Source: Actinoplanes lobatus (lineage in GTDB: Bacteria > Actinomycetota > Actinomycetes > Mycobacteriales > Micromonosporaceae). Taken from it: a stretch of 64,000 nt of DNA. How positions within the stretch are numbered: position 1 is the first letter of the stretch; each line of letters starts with the position of its first letter. A program made the translations under genes and the position numbers. Of this stretch, positions 45,053-55,740 are shown one piece after another. The notes under the pieces are model-generated. The model worked only from the letters and a program-made list of their open reading frames with translations, was not told the DNA's origin and did no database searches. Where the stretch lies: assembly GCF_014205215.1 (NCBI RefSeq), contig NZ_JACHNC010000001.1, positions 4,221,001-4,285,000 on the forward strand, written 5' to 3'.

Positions 45053-48000
45053 GTGGCTGCCGATGTCACCAAGGTACGAACCGTGTGCGGGTATTGCGGC
45101 GTCGGTTGTGGGATGGTGCTCGACGTCGCGCGCCAGGATGACGGTCCGTTGCGGGTGATCAAGGCGAGCGGGGACCGGGACCACCCGGCCAACGCGGGCC
45201 GGCTGTGCACCAAGGGTTCGACCAGCGCCGACCTGCTCGCCGCGGGCGGCCGGCTGGACACCGCGCTGATCCGCGCCGACCGGGGCGCCGCGCCCGCGCC
45301 GGTGGGCGCCGGCGCCGCGATCAGCGAGACCGCCCGCCGGCTGCGCGCGATCATCGACGAGCACGGGCCGGACGCCTTCGCCATGTACGTCTCCGGCCAG
45401 ATGACCCTGGAAGCCCAATACCTGGCGAACAAGCTGGTCAAGGGCTACATCGGCACCAACAACATCGAATCCAACTCGCGGCTGTGCATGGCCAGCGCGG
45501 GCACCGGCTACAAGCTGTCGCTGGGCGCGGACGGGCCGCCCGGGTCCTACGACGACCTCGACCACGCCGACGTCTTCCTGGTGATCGGGTCGAACATGGC
45601 CGACTGCCACCCGATCCTCTTCCTGCGGATGATGGAGCGGGTCAAGGCCGGCGCGAAGCTGATCGTCGTCGACCCGCGGCGCACCACCACCGCCGAGAAG
45701 GCCGGCCTCTTCCTCCAGATCCGGCCCGGCGCCGACCTCGCGCTGCTCAACGGCCTGCTGCATCTGCTGCTGGAGAACGGGCACATCGACGCCGATTTCA
45801 TCGCGGCGAACACCGAGGGCTGGGCGGCGATGCCGGAGTTCCTGGCCGACTACACCCCGGACCGGGTCGCCGAGCTGACCGGCATCCCGGAGGCCGACAT
45901 CCGGACCGCCGCCGAGTGGATCGGCGCGGCCGGGAACTGGGTCAGCCTCTGGACCATGGGCCTCAACCAGAGCACCCACGGCACCTGGAACACCAACGCC
46001 CTGGTCAACCTGCATCTGGCTACCGGCGCGATCTGCCGTACCGGCAGTGGCCCGTTCTCGCTCACCGGGCAGCCGAACGCGATGGGCGGCCGCGAGATGG
46101 GCTACATGGGCCCCGGGCTGCCCGGCCAGCGGTCGGTGCTGGTGCCCGCCGACCGCGAGTTCACCGAGAAGGTGTGGGGCGTGCCGGCCGGGACACTGCG
46201 TACCGAGGTCGGCCGGGGCACCGTCGACATGTTCGAGCAGATGGCGGCCGGGCGGATCAAGGCCTGCTGGATCGTCTGCACCAACCCGGTCGCCTCGGTC
46301 GGCAACCGGCGGACGGTCATCGCCGGCCTGGAGACCGCCGAGCTGGTGATCACCCAGGACGCCTTCGCCGAGACCGAGACCAACGCGTACGCCGACATCG
46401 CCCTGCCCGCCGCCATGTGGTCCGAGGCGGACGGCATCATGATCAACTCTGAGCGCAACCTCACCCTGGTCCACCCGGTCGTCCCGGCGCCCGGCGAGGC
46501 CCTGCCCGACTGGCGGATCATCGCCCTCGTCGCGGCCGAGATGGGTTACGCGAGTGCCTTCACCTACGCGAGCGCCGAGGAGATCCTCGAGGAGATCAAG
46601 ACCTTCAAGAACCCACAGACCGGGTACGACCTGAGCGGGGTGACCTACGCGCGCCTCGGCGAAGGGCCGGTCCAGTGGCCGGCGGCGCCCGGTGGCCCCG
46701 CCCGTAATCCCATCCGCTACCGCACCGCCGACGGTGGCCTGCGGTTCGCCACACCCGGCGGGAAAGCGGTCTTCCACGCCCGGCCGCACGTCGACCCGGC
46801 CGAGATGCCCGACGACGACTACCCGTTCGTGCTCAACACCGGCCGCCTCCAGCACCAGTGGCACACCATGACCAAGACCGGCAAGATCGCCAAGTTGAAC
46901 CGGCTCAACCCGGCGCCGTTCCTGGAGATCAACCCGGTGGACGCCGAATGGTTCGAGATCGCGGCCGGCGACCTCGTCGAGATCGCCTCCCGGCGCGGCC
47001 GGGCCGTCCTGCCCGCCGTCGTCACAGACCGGGTGCTGCCCGGCAGCTGCTTCGCCCCGATGCACTGGAACGACCTCTTCGGCGAATACGTCAGCGTCAA
47101 CGCGGTCACCAGCGACGCCGTCGACCCGATCTCCTTCCAGCCGGAGCTGAAGGTGTGCGCGGTCTCCCTCACCCGAATCGCCGCCGCCCCCACCCCACCG
47201 TCCGCACCCGGCTCGTCCTCGGTGCCGGCCGGGCCGGTCGGCGGGGCGCCGTCGCCCGCTCTCGTCGGTGCCGCCGCGGTGGGCTCGGTACTGCCCGGGG
47301 CGCTCGGGCAGACGCTCGGCATCGACACGGCGCCGCCGGAGCTGACCGAGGACCAGCGGCGCTACCTCGCCGGCTTCCTGGCCGGGGCCTCCAGCCGGCC
47401 CGGACCGGCGGTGCTGCCCGCCGGTGCGCCGTTCGACCACGCCACCGCCATGTGGGTCAACGGACTGCTCGCCGGAGTGCTCGCGCCCGTACCCTCGCCG
47501 GGTCTGTATCCCGCCGCCGAGCCGGCGGCGGACCGCCTCCAGGTGCTGTGGGCCTCGCAGACCGGCAACGCCGAGGACTTCGCCCGGACCGTCGCCGGCC
47601 GCCTCGCCGGAACCGGGCGGGAGGTGACCGTCCTCGGCATGGACGGGCCCGCCGCCGACCTGCTCGACCCCGGAGCCGACCTGCTCGTCGTGACCAGCAC
47701 CTTCGGCGACGGCGACGCGCCCGACAACGGGACCACCTTCTGGGACTCGCTCACCGGCGACGGCGCGCCCCGGCTGGACGGGCAACGGTACGCGGTCCTC
47801 GCCTTCGGAGACTCCAACTACGACGACTTCTGCGGCCACGGGCGGCGGCTCGACGAGCGGCTGGCCGAGCTGGGCGCGGTGCGGCTGGCGGCGCGTGCCG
47901 ACTGCGAACCCGACTTCGAGGAGACCGCCGACGGCTGGCTCTCGTCGGTCCTCGCCGCCCTGACCACGGGGTCGCCGCCGGCCGTGCGGACCGCTCAGGC

Positions 48001-49201
48001 CACGATCGCCGTGACGGCCGCGGCCGCGACCCCCTTCCCGGTTTCGGTGTCCGGCTCGGGGGGCGTGCCGGCCGCCGGGCCGGTGGCGACCAAGGCCGCG
48101 CCGCTCACCGCCGCGCTCGTCGGCAACCGGCTGCTCAGCCTGCCCGGGTCGGCGAAGGAGGTGCGACGGTTCACCTTCGACACCGGGGGACTGCTCGACT
48201 ACCAGGCCGGGGACGCGCTCGGTGTGTGGCCGGTCAACTGCCCCGAACTCGTCGAGGAATGGCTCCACGTCACCGGCCTCTCCGCCGACGCCCCCGTCGA
48301 ACTGGACCGGATCGGCACGCGGCCGCTCGGCGAGGCCCTCAGCCGGCACCTGGACATCACCCGGGTCACCAACGACCTGATCCGCTTCGTCGCCGAACGC
48401 GGCGGCGCCGGCCACCTCAAGACCCTGCTGCGCCCCGACAACAAGGGCGAACTGGCGAAGTGGACCTGGGGCCGCCAGGCCGTCGACGTGCTCGCCGAAC
48501 ACCCGGTCGAGGCGGGCGCCCAGGAGTGGGCCGGAGTCCTCAAGAGGCTGCAACCCCGGCACTACTCGATCAGCTCGACCCCGCTCACCGATCCCGGCCG
48601 GGTCAGCCTCACCGTCTCGGTCGTCCGCTTCGACAACCATCGTGGCCGGTCCCGCAAGGGCGTCTGCTCCACCCACCTGGCCGACGCCGCCGCCGGCGCC
48701 GAGGTCCCGGTCTTCGCGCAGCGGGCGCCGCACTTCCGTCCGCCCACCGACCCGAACACCCCGATGATCATGGTGGGCCCGGGCACCGGTGTCGCCCCGT
48801 TCCTCGGCTTCCTCGAGGAGCGGCAGATCACCGGCGCCCCCGGCGGCAACTGGCTGTTCTTCGGCGAACAGCGCAGCAGCACCGACTTCTACTACGCCGC
48901 CGAACTGGAGGAGCTCCGCGCCGACGGCATCCTGAGCCGCCTCGACACGGCGTTCTCCCGCGACCAGCGGGCCAAGGTGTACGTCCAGGACCGGATGCGC
49001 GAAAAGGGCGCCCAGCTCTGGGCCTGGCTCCAGGCGGGCGCCCACTTCTACGTCTGCGGCGACGCCAGCCGGATGGCCCGCGACGTCGACCGCGCGCTCC
49101 ACGACATCGCCGTTCACCACGGCCGCCTCACCGAGGAGGCCGCCACCGCCTACGTGAAGCAGCTCGCCACCGACAAGCGCTACGTCCGCGACGTCTACTG
49201 A
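45053..49201 (+). CDS. Assimilatory nitrate reductase fused to a CysJ-like flavoprotein reductase
   Basis: This 1382-aa fusion should carry NADPH electrons to nitrate within one chain. Residues 1-725 are a NarB/NasA-like molybdopterin enzyme: [4Fe-4S] ligands in [10 protein letters not shown] and GRLCTKG, the Mo-ligand Cys in SRLCMASAG (about 146), and a C-terminal dinucleotide-binding domain. A Pro/Ala linker (about 705-825) leads to a flavodoxin domain (about 826-970, [23 protein letters not shown]), an FAD domain with HYSISSTPL (about 1177) and an NADPH-binding end ([30 protein letters not shown]). The annotated pattern 'nitrate reductase/sulfite reductase flavoprotein alpha' is known in actinobacteria. 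GTG 45053 has AAGGGG 8 nt upstream; a TTG 27 bp earlier was rejected. No nitrite reductase gene is nearby. Confidence 0.9.
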   Translation: MAADVTKVRTVCGYCGVGCGMVLDVARQDDGPLRVIKASGDRDHPANAGRLCTKGSTSADLLAAGGRLDTALIRADRGAAPAPVGAGAAISETARRLRAIIDEHGPDAFAMYVSGQMTLEAQYLANKLVKGYIGTNNIESNSRLCMASAGTGYKLSLGADGPPGSYDDLDHADVFLVIGSNMADCHPILFLRMMERVKAGAKLIVVDPRRTTTAEKAGLFLQIRPGADLALLNGLLHLLLENGHIDADFIAANTEGWAAMPEFLADYTPDRVAELTGIPEADIRTAAEWIGAAGNWVSLWTMGLNQSTHGTWNTNALVNLHLATGAICRTGSGPFSLTGQPNAMGGREMGYMGPGLPGQRSVLVPADREFTEKVWGVPAGTLRTEVGRGTVDMFEQMAAGRIKACWIVCTNPVASVGNRRTVIAGLETAELVITQDAFAETETNAYADIALPAAMWSEADGIMINSERNLTLVHPVVPAPGEALPDWRIIALVAAEMGYASAFTYASAEEILEEIKTFKNPQTGYDLSGVTYARLGEGPVQWPAAPGGPARNPIRYRTADGGLRFATPGGKAVFHARPHVDPAEMPDDDYPFVLNTGRLQHQWHTMTKTGKIAKLNRLNPAPFLEINPVDAEWFEIAAGDLVEIASRRGRAVLPAVVTDRVLPGSCFAPMHWNDLFGEYVSVNAVTSDAVDPISFQPELKVCAVSLTRIAAAPTPPSAPGSSSVPAGPVGGAPSPALVGAAAVGSVLPGALGQTLGIDTAPPELTEDQRRYLAGFLAGASSRPGPAVLPAGAPFDHATAMWVNGLLAGVLAPVPSPGLYPAAEPAADRLQVLWASQTGNAEDFARTVAGRLAGTGREVTVLGMDGPAADLLDPGADLLVVTSTFGDGDAPDNGTTFWDSLTGDGAPRLDGQRYAVLAFGDSNYDDFCGHGRRLDERLAELGAVRLAARADCEPDFEETADGWLSSVLAALTTGSPPAVRTAQATIAVTAAAATPFPVSVSGSGGVPAAGPVATKAAPLTAALVGNRLLSLPGSAKEVRRFTFDTGGLLDYQAGDALGVWPVNCPELVEEWLHVTGLSADAPVELDRIGTRPLGEALSRHLDITRVTNDLIRFVAERGGAGHLKTLLRPDNKGELAKWTWGRQAVDVLAEHPVEAGAQEWAGVLKRLQPRHYSISSTPLTDPGRVSLTVSVVRFDNHRGRSRKGVCSTHLADAAAGAEVPVFAQRAPHFRPPTDPNTPMIMVGPGTGVAPFLGFLEERQITGAPGGNWLFFGEQRSSTDFYYAAELEELRADGILSRLDTAFSRDQRAKVYVQDRMREKGAQLWAWLQAGAHFYVCGDASRMARDVDRALHDIAVHHGRLTEEAATAYVKQLATDKRYVRDVY

Positions 49202-49218
49202 CCCACCGCCGGCCGGGG

Positions 49219-52200
49219 CTACGTCATGCGGGTGACGGCGTCGCGGAGGCGGGCCAGGTCGCGGCGGCGCTGTTCCATCGTGGTGGCGATGCCCACCAGG
49301 AGCAGGCCGCCGACGGCCAGCGGCACCCACCGTGGCACCAGATCCCAGACCTGGATCAGCTCGTGCAGGGCGACCAGCAGCAGGGTTCCGCCGCCGACCA
49401 CCACCGGGGCCTGGAGGCGGGCCCGGGCGCCGGCCAGCAGGATCAGCAGGGCGCCGGCGCCGAGCAGCAGGCGGCGCAGGTACTGCGGATCGTCGGCGTC
49501 GCTCGCGGCCACGACGTAGAGGGACGGCAGGATGGCGGCGCCCAGAGCCGAGCCGTAGGCGGTCCAGGAGGAGAGGCCGGACCGGTAGCGGCGGGCGAAC
49601 CATCCCGCGATCAGGGCCAGGACCGCCGCCGGGAGGGTGTAGATCTCGACCGTCTCGACATCCCTCGAGGACAGCAGCAGCCACCAGCCGAGCAGGGCCA
49701 CCGAACCGGCCGCCAGGGCGTACCGGAACCTGGTCCGCCGGGTCTCGCCCGGCCGCAAGGCGCGGACGGTGAGGGCCAGCGCCCACAGCTTGCAGATCAG
49801 CGCGGCCCAGCCCAGGCTCTCGGTGAGCGTCAGAGCGACCACCGCCGAGGCGTGCCCGACGACGAACGGCGCGATCGCCTCGGCCGGGCGACGGGACGCC
49901 AGAACCGCCTCGAGCGCCACGATCAGGGCCGCGGCGGCCAGCACGAACAACGGTGGTCCGGCGGGCTCCAGATCGGCGGCGACCGCGATGGTGTACGCGA
50001 CGACCGTCAGCGAGATCGTCCCCGCGGCCCAGCCGGTGATCCGGTCGACCGGCCGCCGGCCGGCCAGTCCGGCCACCGTCGACGCGGCGGCCACCAGCGT
50101 GAACGCCGCGATCGTGGCCCCGTGGCCCGCCGCGGACCCGGCCAGCCCGGCGGCCACGAGCACTCCGAACAGGATGGTGAGCAGGTCGCTTGCCCGGTGC
50201 CGGACCGGGGCGAACGCCACCGCCAGCATTCCGGCCAGACCGGTGACCAGGGCGGCGATCGGCACGGCCGGCCAGGCGGCTCCGGCCGCCGCGAAGATCA
50301 GCGGCACCAGCAGCGCCACCAGCGGCGCCGCCGCCCGGACGGCCACCATGAGCGGCGAGCCGCCGCCCACGGTCCGCGCCGCGCCGGAGGGGTCCTCGGA
50401 CGGCGCCTCGCTGCCGGTGTCCGCCATGGCCCCGGCGAGGCGGGCCAGGAGGAGGCCGGTGAGTGCCGCCGCGAGCGTGGCCCCCGCGAGGGCCGCGACC
50501 GAGGACCAGGCGACCGGTGACTGCCGCGGTAGGACGCCGGACCAGACGCCGTCATCGAGGGCGGTCCACGGCTCCAGGACGACCACCGCGAGGTCCGGGG
50601 CGATCAGGACGAGCAGCGCCCCGGCCGGAAGCAGCGCGGCGATGGCGGCCGCACCGGAGGAACGGACCGCCGGCAGCGGCAGGAGGGCGACGACGAGCAG
50701 GAGGCCGGCGGTCGCGTACAGGGCGGAGGGATCGGCGCCGGGCAGCGACCAGAACGGGGCCGTGGCGGCGGCGAGCAGGGCGACCCCGACGGCATTCGGG
50801 CTGTAGCCGGGCAGCCGCCGTGTCACCGCGTGGGCGGTCAGGCAGAGCAGCACCGCGACGGCGAGCGACACCCGCACCCGGGCGGTGACCGGTACGTCGG
50901 CCGCGTACAGGGCCAGCCACACGGCCGGCGGGACGGCGAGCAGGCCCGCCGTGACGGACCCGGCCCCCACGTCGGCGGAGCGCGGGGTGTTGCGCACGGC
51001 GACGGCCGTGCCCAGGCCGAGGAGGGCGATCGCGCCGCACACCGCGGCTTCGGCCCCGGCCTGGCCGAGGCCGGTGAGGATCGCGTGCAGGGCCGCGAAG
51101 ACGCACACGGCGACGCGGGGGACGGCGTCCTGGAGGGTTCGCGAACGGGCCGCGAGAACCAGCGCCACGGCGGCCACGGCCATCCCGGCGACGGCGGCCG
51201 CCCACCAGGTCAGACCGAACACCGGCGGCGCCAGCAGGGCGGCCCCGAACAGGGTGGTGAGGGCCAGGTCGGGGTGGGTGCGGCGGGGGAGGAGCAGGGC
51301 GTACGCCACAGCGGTCAGCACCAGCGCCACGAGCAGGTCCCGGCCCGGCCCGGTGACCGCGCGGTCCCACGGCGCGGCGAACACCGGCGTGGCCGCGGCC
51401 ATGCTGCGTACCGCCCCGCTCGCGGCGCCGAGCAGGACCGTGACGGCCGCCGGACCGCCGGCGACGAGCGCGCCCACCCACGGGCCGCGGCCGGCGACGA
51501 CCGGGAGCCGGGGCTTGAGCAGCGCCGCGACGCCGGCGAGGAGCAGGGTGACGACGGCCAGTTCGGTGACCGGCCAGCCGGTGCCGGGCATGGACCACGC
51601 CCAGCCGGTGGCGGCGACCCCGACGGTGATCAGCGCCAGCCCGGCGGTGATCGCCTGGGCCAGCGGGATCCGGGCCAGGACGGCCCAGCCGGCCAGTGCC
51701 AGCGTGGGCAGCACCAGCACGACCCCGGCCACGGCGACGTCGGCCGGGGCGTCCTGGACGATCAGGTGGACGAGGGCGACGCCCCCGGCGGCCACGGCGG
51801 CGAGGGCGCCGCAGACGTGGGCCAGCGAGCCGACCACGTCGGTGGCGAACCGGGACGGCCGGATCCGCAGCACGGCGATGTCGAGCACCAGGGTGCCGGT
51901 GAACGCCAGCGACCATCCGGCGAGGTCGGCCTCCGCCGCGGCGGCGAGCAGCGGGAGGACCGGCTGGGCGAGCAGCAGCGCGGCGATCCGGGGCCCGTGC
52001 AGGCGGGTCGGCCACGAGTAGCCGAGTGACACGAGGGCGCTCACGGTGAGGACCGCGGCGGCGTACCCGGTGGGTTGAAGATCGCGCACCCGGAGGAAGT
52101 CGACCGCCCAGGCCGCGTATCCGTCGAGAAGGATCATGAGCAGGCCGACGGCCGCGAGCGTCTCGGCGGCGGCCGTGAGGCCGCGCCGGACCGCGAACGG

Positions 52201-52662
52201 GGGCACCGCCAGGACCGCCACGGTGGCCCCGGCGAGCAGCAGGGCCCGCCCGGTGACGCCGACCTGCGCCCAGGCGACCGCCGTGAAGACGGCCGCCGCG
52301 ACGACCAGTAGCAGACCGCCGAGGGTGAAGAGCACGTTCTGCACGGTGAGTGTGCTCAGACGCGGCTCGGCGGGTGCCGGCGGCGGCGTGAACGAGGGCG
52401 GCGGCGCCGTCACCACGGGAGCGCGCCGGGCGACCACCCGCGCGGCGAGCGAGGCGCGGCGGCCGCGGGCGTCCTGGATGCGCCGGTCGAGGTCGGCCAC
52501 CAGGGTGCGGGCCGCGTGCAGCTCGCGCTGGAGGCCGTCGAGCTCGCCGTCTATTCGGATGACCTCGGCGGCGTCCGGGTCGGGGCCGGCGCCGCAGGCG
52601 GGGCATCCACCGTCGAGGGAGGCGGGTGCGCCGCAGTGCGGGCACGGATAGGTGGTGGTCAA
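49219..52662 (-). CDS. SCO7613-type giant multi-spanning membrane protein with N-terminal zinc ribbon
   Basis: The protein of about 1147 aa begins with a zinc ribbon (PCPHCGAPASLDGGCPACGAG), then a short coiled coil (about 30-70, RIDGELDGLQRELHAARTLV), a Pro-rich linker and then more than 30 hydrophobic segments from about residue 105 to the C-terminus. This matches large actinobacterial proteins named after SCO7613. Function is unknown. The start is uncertain: TTG 52662 places the ribbon at the N-terminus with GGGA 6 nt upstream, whereas ATG 52707 would add 15 residues. It is convergent with the nitrate reductase gene, ending 17 bp from it. Confidence 0.75.
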   Translation of the reverse strand: MTTTYPCPHCGAPASLDGGCPACGAGPDPDAAEVIRIDGELDGLQRELHAARTLVADLDRRIQDARGRRASLAARVVARRAPVVTAPPPSFTPPPAPAEPRLSTLTVQNVLFTLGGLLLVVAAAVFTAVAWAQVGVTGRALLLAGATVAVLAVPPFAVRRGLTAAAETLAAVGLLMILLDGYAAWAVDFLRVRDLQPTGYAAAVLTVSALVSLGYSWPTRLHGPRIAALLLAQPVLPLLAAAAEADLAGWSLAFTGTLVLDIAVLRIRPSRFATDVVGSLAHVCGALAAVAAGGVALVHLIVQDAPADVAVAGVVLVLPTLALAGWAVLARIPLAQAITAGLALITVGVAATGWAWSMPGTGWPVTELAVVTLLLAGVAALLKPRLPVVAGRGPWVGALVAGGPAAVTVLLGAASGAVRSMAAATPVFAAPWDRAVTGPGRDLLVALVLTAVAYALLLPRRTHPDLALTTLFGAALLAPPVFGLTWWAAAVAGMAVAAVALVLAARSRTLQDAVPRVAVCVFAALHAILTGLGQAGAEAAVCGAIALLGLGTAVAVRNTPRSADVGAGSVTAGLLAVPPAVWLALYAADVPVTARVRVSLAVAVLLCLTAHAVTRRLPGYSPNAVGVALLAAATAPFWSLPGADPSALYATAGLLLVVALLPLPAVRSSGAAAIAALLPAGALLVLIAPDLAVVVLEPWTALDDGVWSGVLPRQSPVAWSSVAALAGATLAAALTGLLLARLAGAMADTGSEAPSEDPSGAARTVGGGSPLMVAVRAAAPLVALLVPLIFAAAGAAWPAVPIAALVTGLAGMLAVAFAPVRHRASDLLTILFGVLVAAGLAGSAAGHGATIAAFTLVAAASTVAGLAGRRPVDRITGWAAGTISLTVVAYTIAVAADLEPAGPPLFVLAAAALIVALEAVLASRRPAEAIAPFVVGHASAVVALTLTESLGWAALICKLWALALTVRALRPGETRRTRFRYALAAGSVALLGWWLLLSSRDVETVEIYTLPAAVLALIAGWFARRYRSGLSSWTAYGSALGAAILPSLYVVAASDADDPQYLRRLLLGAGALLILLAGARARLQAPVVVGGGTLLLVALHELIQVWDLVPRWVPLAVGGLLLVGIATTMEQRRRDLARLRDAVTRMT

Positions 52663-52966
52663 GGCGCATCCCGGTTCATCTGGAGTGGGAAGGACAGCTT
52701 CGCGCATCGATGCAAATCCGTGAACGCATGACGTCACGCCGATCGGGTGGTCACCCGCTAGGCGCTTACCCTGCGCCGTCACTCTCGGATACGTTCGGTG
52801 ACAACCAGCCCGCGTCCCATTCTTGCTGGCGGCGGGTGTCTTTTTCAAGATCAAAAACTCTTCGGCGTACGGGTGAGCGGCACCGAAGCCGTGCACCGGC
52901 TGAACCCTGCCCCCGTCACGCCGGTAGTAGAAGACGAGAACCGTCGCACCACCGAGGAGGCCCAGT
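52663..52966. other. Divergent intergenic region between membrane protein and amidohydrolase genes
   Basis: These 304 bases hold no convincing gene. Visible features are an AT-rich stretch around 52841-52862 (TTTTTCAAGATCAAAAACTC, unusual here) and a palindromic TGACGTCA near 52729. Both may belong to promoters for the two divergent genes; no regulator match is claimed. Confidence 0.4.
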
Positions 52967-54559
52967 GTGAGCGCCGCCGACCTGATCCTGATGGCCGACC
53001 GGATCCACACCATGACCGGATCCGCGGCGCCGACCGCGATCGCCGTGGCCGGCGGCGTGATCGTCGCACTCGGCGACCGTGCCGACGCGCGCGACTGGCG
53101 CGGCCCCCGCACCGAGATCCTCGACCTGGGCCCGGCCACCATCACCCCCGGCCTGGTGGACGGGCACTTCCACCCGGTCATGGGCATCGGCCTCACCCGG
53201 GGCGTGGACCTGTCCGGCGTCCGTACCCTCGACGGTTTGAAAGCGGCGCTGAAAGCCGCCGCCGTGGCGCCCGGCGGATGGATCGAGGGTTGGGGCCTCG
53301 ACCCGAACGCCTTCGAGGGCACGCCGATCACGCACGCCCCGCTGGTCGAGGCCGCCGGTCCGGACCTGCCCGTGTTCCTGCTGCTCTTCGACGGGCACTC
53401 GGCGCTGGTCAGCCCGCGCGCACTGGAACTCGCCGGGATCACCGGGCCGCGGGAGTTCCCGTCCGGCGCCGGCGTGGTCTGCGGCGCCGACGGCCGGCCC
53501 ACCGGCCACCTGCTCGAACTCGACGCGTTCAACCTGGTCCGCCGGATCCTGCCGGCGGACGACCCGGCCGCCCGCCGGGAACGGTTGCGCGACCTGCTCG
53601 ACCGGATGGCCGCCACCGGGCTGACCGCGGCCGACGCCATGGACTTCGAAGAGGACTCCCTGGAGCTCTTCCGGACCCTGGAAGACGACGGCGACCTGCC
53701 GGTACGTTGGCGGTGCGCGCCGTTCGTGATGCCCGGCGCCGGCGCCGACGGGCTGGACGACGTGATCGCCCGGCAGCGCCTGAGCGGGCGGCGCTGGCGG
53801 GTCGAGGGCGCCAAGTTCATGATCGACGGGACCATCGACGGCGGCACCGCCTGGCTCGACGAGCCGGACACCCACGGCGAGTCCACCGCCTGCCTCTGGC
53901 CCGACCCCGCGGAGTACGCCGCGGCCGCCCGCCATCTCGCCGGCAACGGCGTCCCGATCGTCACCCACGCCATCGGCGACGCCGGAATCCGGTACGTACT
54001 GGACACCTACGCCGGCCTGCCGCGAACCCGGGCGCCACACCGGATCGAGCACCTGGAGACCATGCCGTCCGACCTGATCGGACGGTTCGCCGAACTCGAC
54101 GTGACCGCCGGCATGCAGCCCACCCACTGCACCCACTACACGCGCGCCGACCACACCGACAACTGGTCCACCCGGCTCGGCAAACGCCGTGCCGACCGCG
54201 CCTTCCGGGCCCGCGATCTGCGCGACCAGGGCGCCCGCCTGACCCTCGGCTCGGACTGGCCGATCGCCCCGTTCGACCCGCGGGCCATCATCGCCGCGGC
54301 CCGGCTGCGCCGCCCGGCCGGTCACGCCGACGTCGAGCCGATCCTGCCGGAACAGGCCCTCACTGCCGAGATGGCCCTGGAGGGCTACACCACCGAGGCG
54401 GCCACGGCGGCCGGCCGGTCCGGGCGGCTGATCCCCGGGCAGCGGGCCGACCTCACGGTCTTCGGCCTGGACCCGCTCACCGCGAGCCCGGACGAGTTCG
54501 CCGACTCCCCGGTACCCCTCACCGTCGTCGACGGGACGGTCGCCCACCGATCACAGTAG
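52967..54559 (+). CDS. YtcJ-like metal-dependent amidohydrolase
   Basis: The 530-aa protein starts at GTG 52967 with GAGGAGG 5 nt upstream. It has the amidohydrolase-3 layout: a beta-sandwich start, the HxH motif in VDGHFHPV (about 63), KFMIDGTIDGGTAW (about 285), metal-binding His in THAIGDAG and HRIEHLE (about 330-360) and the catalytic Asp in GSDWPIAP (about 428). Members hydrolyse amides or formamides; the substrate here is unknown. No transport gene sits beside it. No signal peptide is seen, so it is cytoplasmic. Confidence 0.87.
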   Translation: MSAADLILMADRIHTMTGSAAPTAIAVAGGVIVALGDRADARDWRGPRTEILDLGPATITPGLVDGHFHPVMGIGLTRGVDLSGVRTLDGLKAALKAAAVAPGGWIEGWGLDPNAFEGTPITHAPLVEAAGPDLPVFLLLFDGHSALVSPRALELAGITGPREFPSGAGVVCGADGRPTGHLLELDAFNLVRRILPADDPAARRERLRDLLDRMAATGLTAADAMDFEEDSLELFRTLEDDGDLPVRWRCAPFVMPGAGADGLDDVIARQRLSGRRWRVEGAKFMIDGTIDGGTAWLDEPDTHGESTACLWPDPAEYAAAARHLAGNGVPIVTHAIGDAGIRYVLDTYAGLPRTRAPHRIEHLETMPSDLIGRFAELDVTAGMQPTHCTHYTRADHTDNWSTRLGKRRADRAFRARDLRDQGARLTLGSDWPIAPFDPRAIIAAARLRRPAGHADVEPILPEQALTAEMALEGYTTEAATAAGRSGRLIPGQRADLTVFGLDPLTASPDEFADSPVPLTVVDGTVAHRSQ

Positions 54560-54694
54560 ACCGCTTCAGCCTCCCTCGGCCCAGCCGGTTCTTTCTCCGC
54601 GCGTTGCTCTTCCGCACGTTGCTCTTCCGCGCGTTGTTTCTCTGCGCGCTGGTCCTTCTCCCCGCGCCGGTCCCTCTGGCCGCGCCGGGCCTTG

Positions 54695-55213
54695 TCACCG
54701 TGCCGGGTGGGTGCGGATCCGGTCGGCCTGGTCGACCTGCATGCGGCGGCCGGCCTCCAGGAAGCCGGTGATCAGTTCGAGGTCGGCGTCCGAGTAGCCG
54801 GTCAGCAGGCGGTGCCCGGCTTCGGCGATCGGCCCGTAGATGCGCCCGACCGCCTCGGCGGTGGCCGGGGTGACCGTCACGACGGCACGGCGGCGGTCGG
54901 CCGGATCGGTGTCGCGGCGCAGGTGGCCGGCCGCCACCAGGCGCTGGATGGCCGCCGTGGTGGCGGCCGGGCTGAGGTGGGCGGCCTCGGCCAGCGTGCC
55001 GGCGGTCATCGCGCCGACGGCGCCGATCAGGCCGATGATCCGTAGGTCGGTGCGGTTCACGTGGAGCGCCGCGGCGGCCGCGTCGTCGACCTCGTCGGCG
55101 GCTGCCCCGAATGCCGCGGCCGCATCCGCGGCCGCCTGCCGTGGGCCGGAATCCTGCGGGGCGGCCGGGGGAAACGAGCCCCAGCGGCCGGTCACGGGCG
55201 ATTGCTTCGACAC
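54695..55213 (-). CDS. MarR-family transcriptional regulator
   Basis: The protein of about 172 aa has a winged helix (about 60-125) with LRIIGLIGAVGAMTAGTLAE, a recognition helix (LSPAATTAAIQRLVAAGHL) and the wing RDTDPADRRRAVVTVT typical of MarR proteins. The N-terminus is Ala-rich. The start is uncertain: GTG 55213 (SKQSPVTG) and GTG 55195 are both possible, neither with a clear RBS. It is divergent from the deazaflavin oxidoreductase gene and probably controls it through the gap, where TCGAAGGA and TCGAAAGGA recur. Confidence 0.8.
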   Translation of the reverse strand: MSKQSPVTGRWGSFPPAAPQDSGPRQAAADAAAAFGAAADEVDDAAAAALHVNRTDLRIIGLIGAVGAMTAGTLAEAAHLSPAATTAAIQRLVAAGHLRRDTDPADRRRAVVTVTPATAEAVGRIYGPIAEAGHRLLTGYSDADLELITGFLEAGRRMQVDQADRIRTHPAR

Positions 55214-55264
55214 TCGAAGGAATATACCGTGGAGAAAAAGCTTCGATCGTCGAAAGGATTTGCC

Positions 55265-55711
55265 ATGGGCCCGACCGAGGTACTGCGGCTGCCGCGCTGG
55301 CTGCCGTTCGCCAACCGGGTGGTGCGTGCCCTCAACCGGCTCGGCCTGCGGCTCGGCACCATCCACGTGCTCACCGTCCCCGGCCGCACCACCGGCGAGC
55401 CCCGCTCCACTCCGGTCTCCCCGCTCACCGTCGGCGGCCGCCGCTACGTCGTCGCCGGCCTGCCGAACAGCGACTGGGCCCGCAACGTCCGTGCCGCCGG
55501 GCGCGGCGAGCTGGCCACCGGCCGCCGCCGGACCACGGTCACCCTGACCGAGATCGCCGACCCGGGCGAACGGCGCGCCGTGATGCGCGCGTTCCCCGTC
55601 GAGGTCCCGGGCGGTGTGCCCTTCTTCATCAAGCTCGGCCTGGTCCGCAGCGGCGACCCGGACGAGTTCGAAGCCGCCGCCGACCGGGTCGCCGTCTTCG
55701 AGATCAACTGA
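55265..55711 (+). CDS. Deazaflavin (F420)-dependent nitroreductase-family protein
   Basis: The 148-aa protein has the split beta-barrel fold of the Ddn/Rv3547 family: TIHVLTVPGRTTGEPRSTPV (about 36) and RRYVVAGLPNSDWARNVRAAG (about 60). Such proteins bind coenzyme F420 and reduce quinones or nitro compounds. ATG 55265 has AAGGA 6 nt upstream. Its divergent MarR partner suggests induction by a toxic substrate. Confidence 0.85.
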   Translation: MGPTEVLRLPRWLPFANRVVRALNRLGLRLGTIHVLTVPGRTTGEPRSTPVSPLTVGGRRYVVAGLPNSDWARNVRAAGRGELATGRRRTTVTLTEIADPGERRAVMRAFPVEVPGGVPFFIKLGLVRSGDPDEFEAAADRVAVFEIN

Positions 55712-55740
55712 AACCCGGCCCGGACACTCGGTGCTGTCGA

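Noticed and set aside
45020..49786. A 1588-codon frame on the - strand opposite the nitrate reductase gene
   Set aside because: It is a shadow of a strongly conserved enzyme; no motifs or RBS are present.
52663..54006. N-terminal extension of the SCO7613-type protein across the amidohydrolase gene
   Set aside because: The extra 400 or so codons are antisense to the amidohydrolase and lie before the zinc ribbon.
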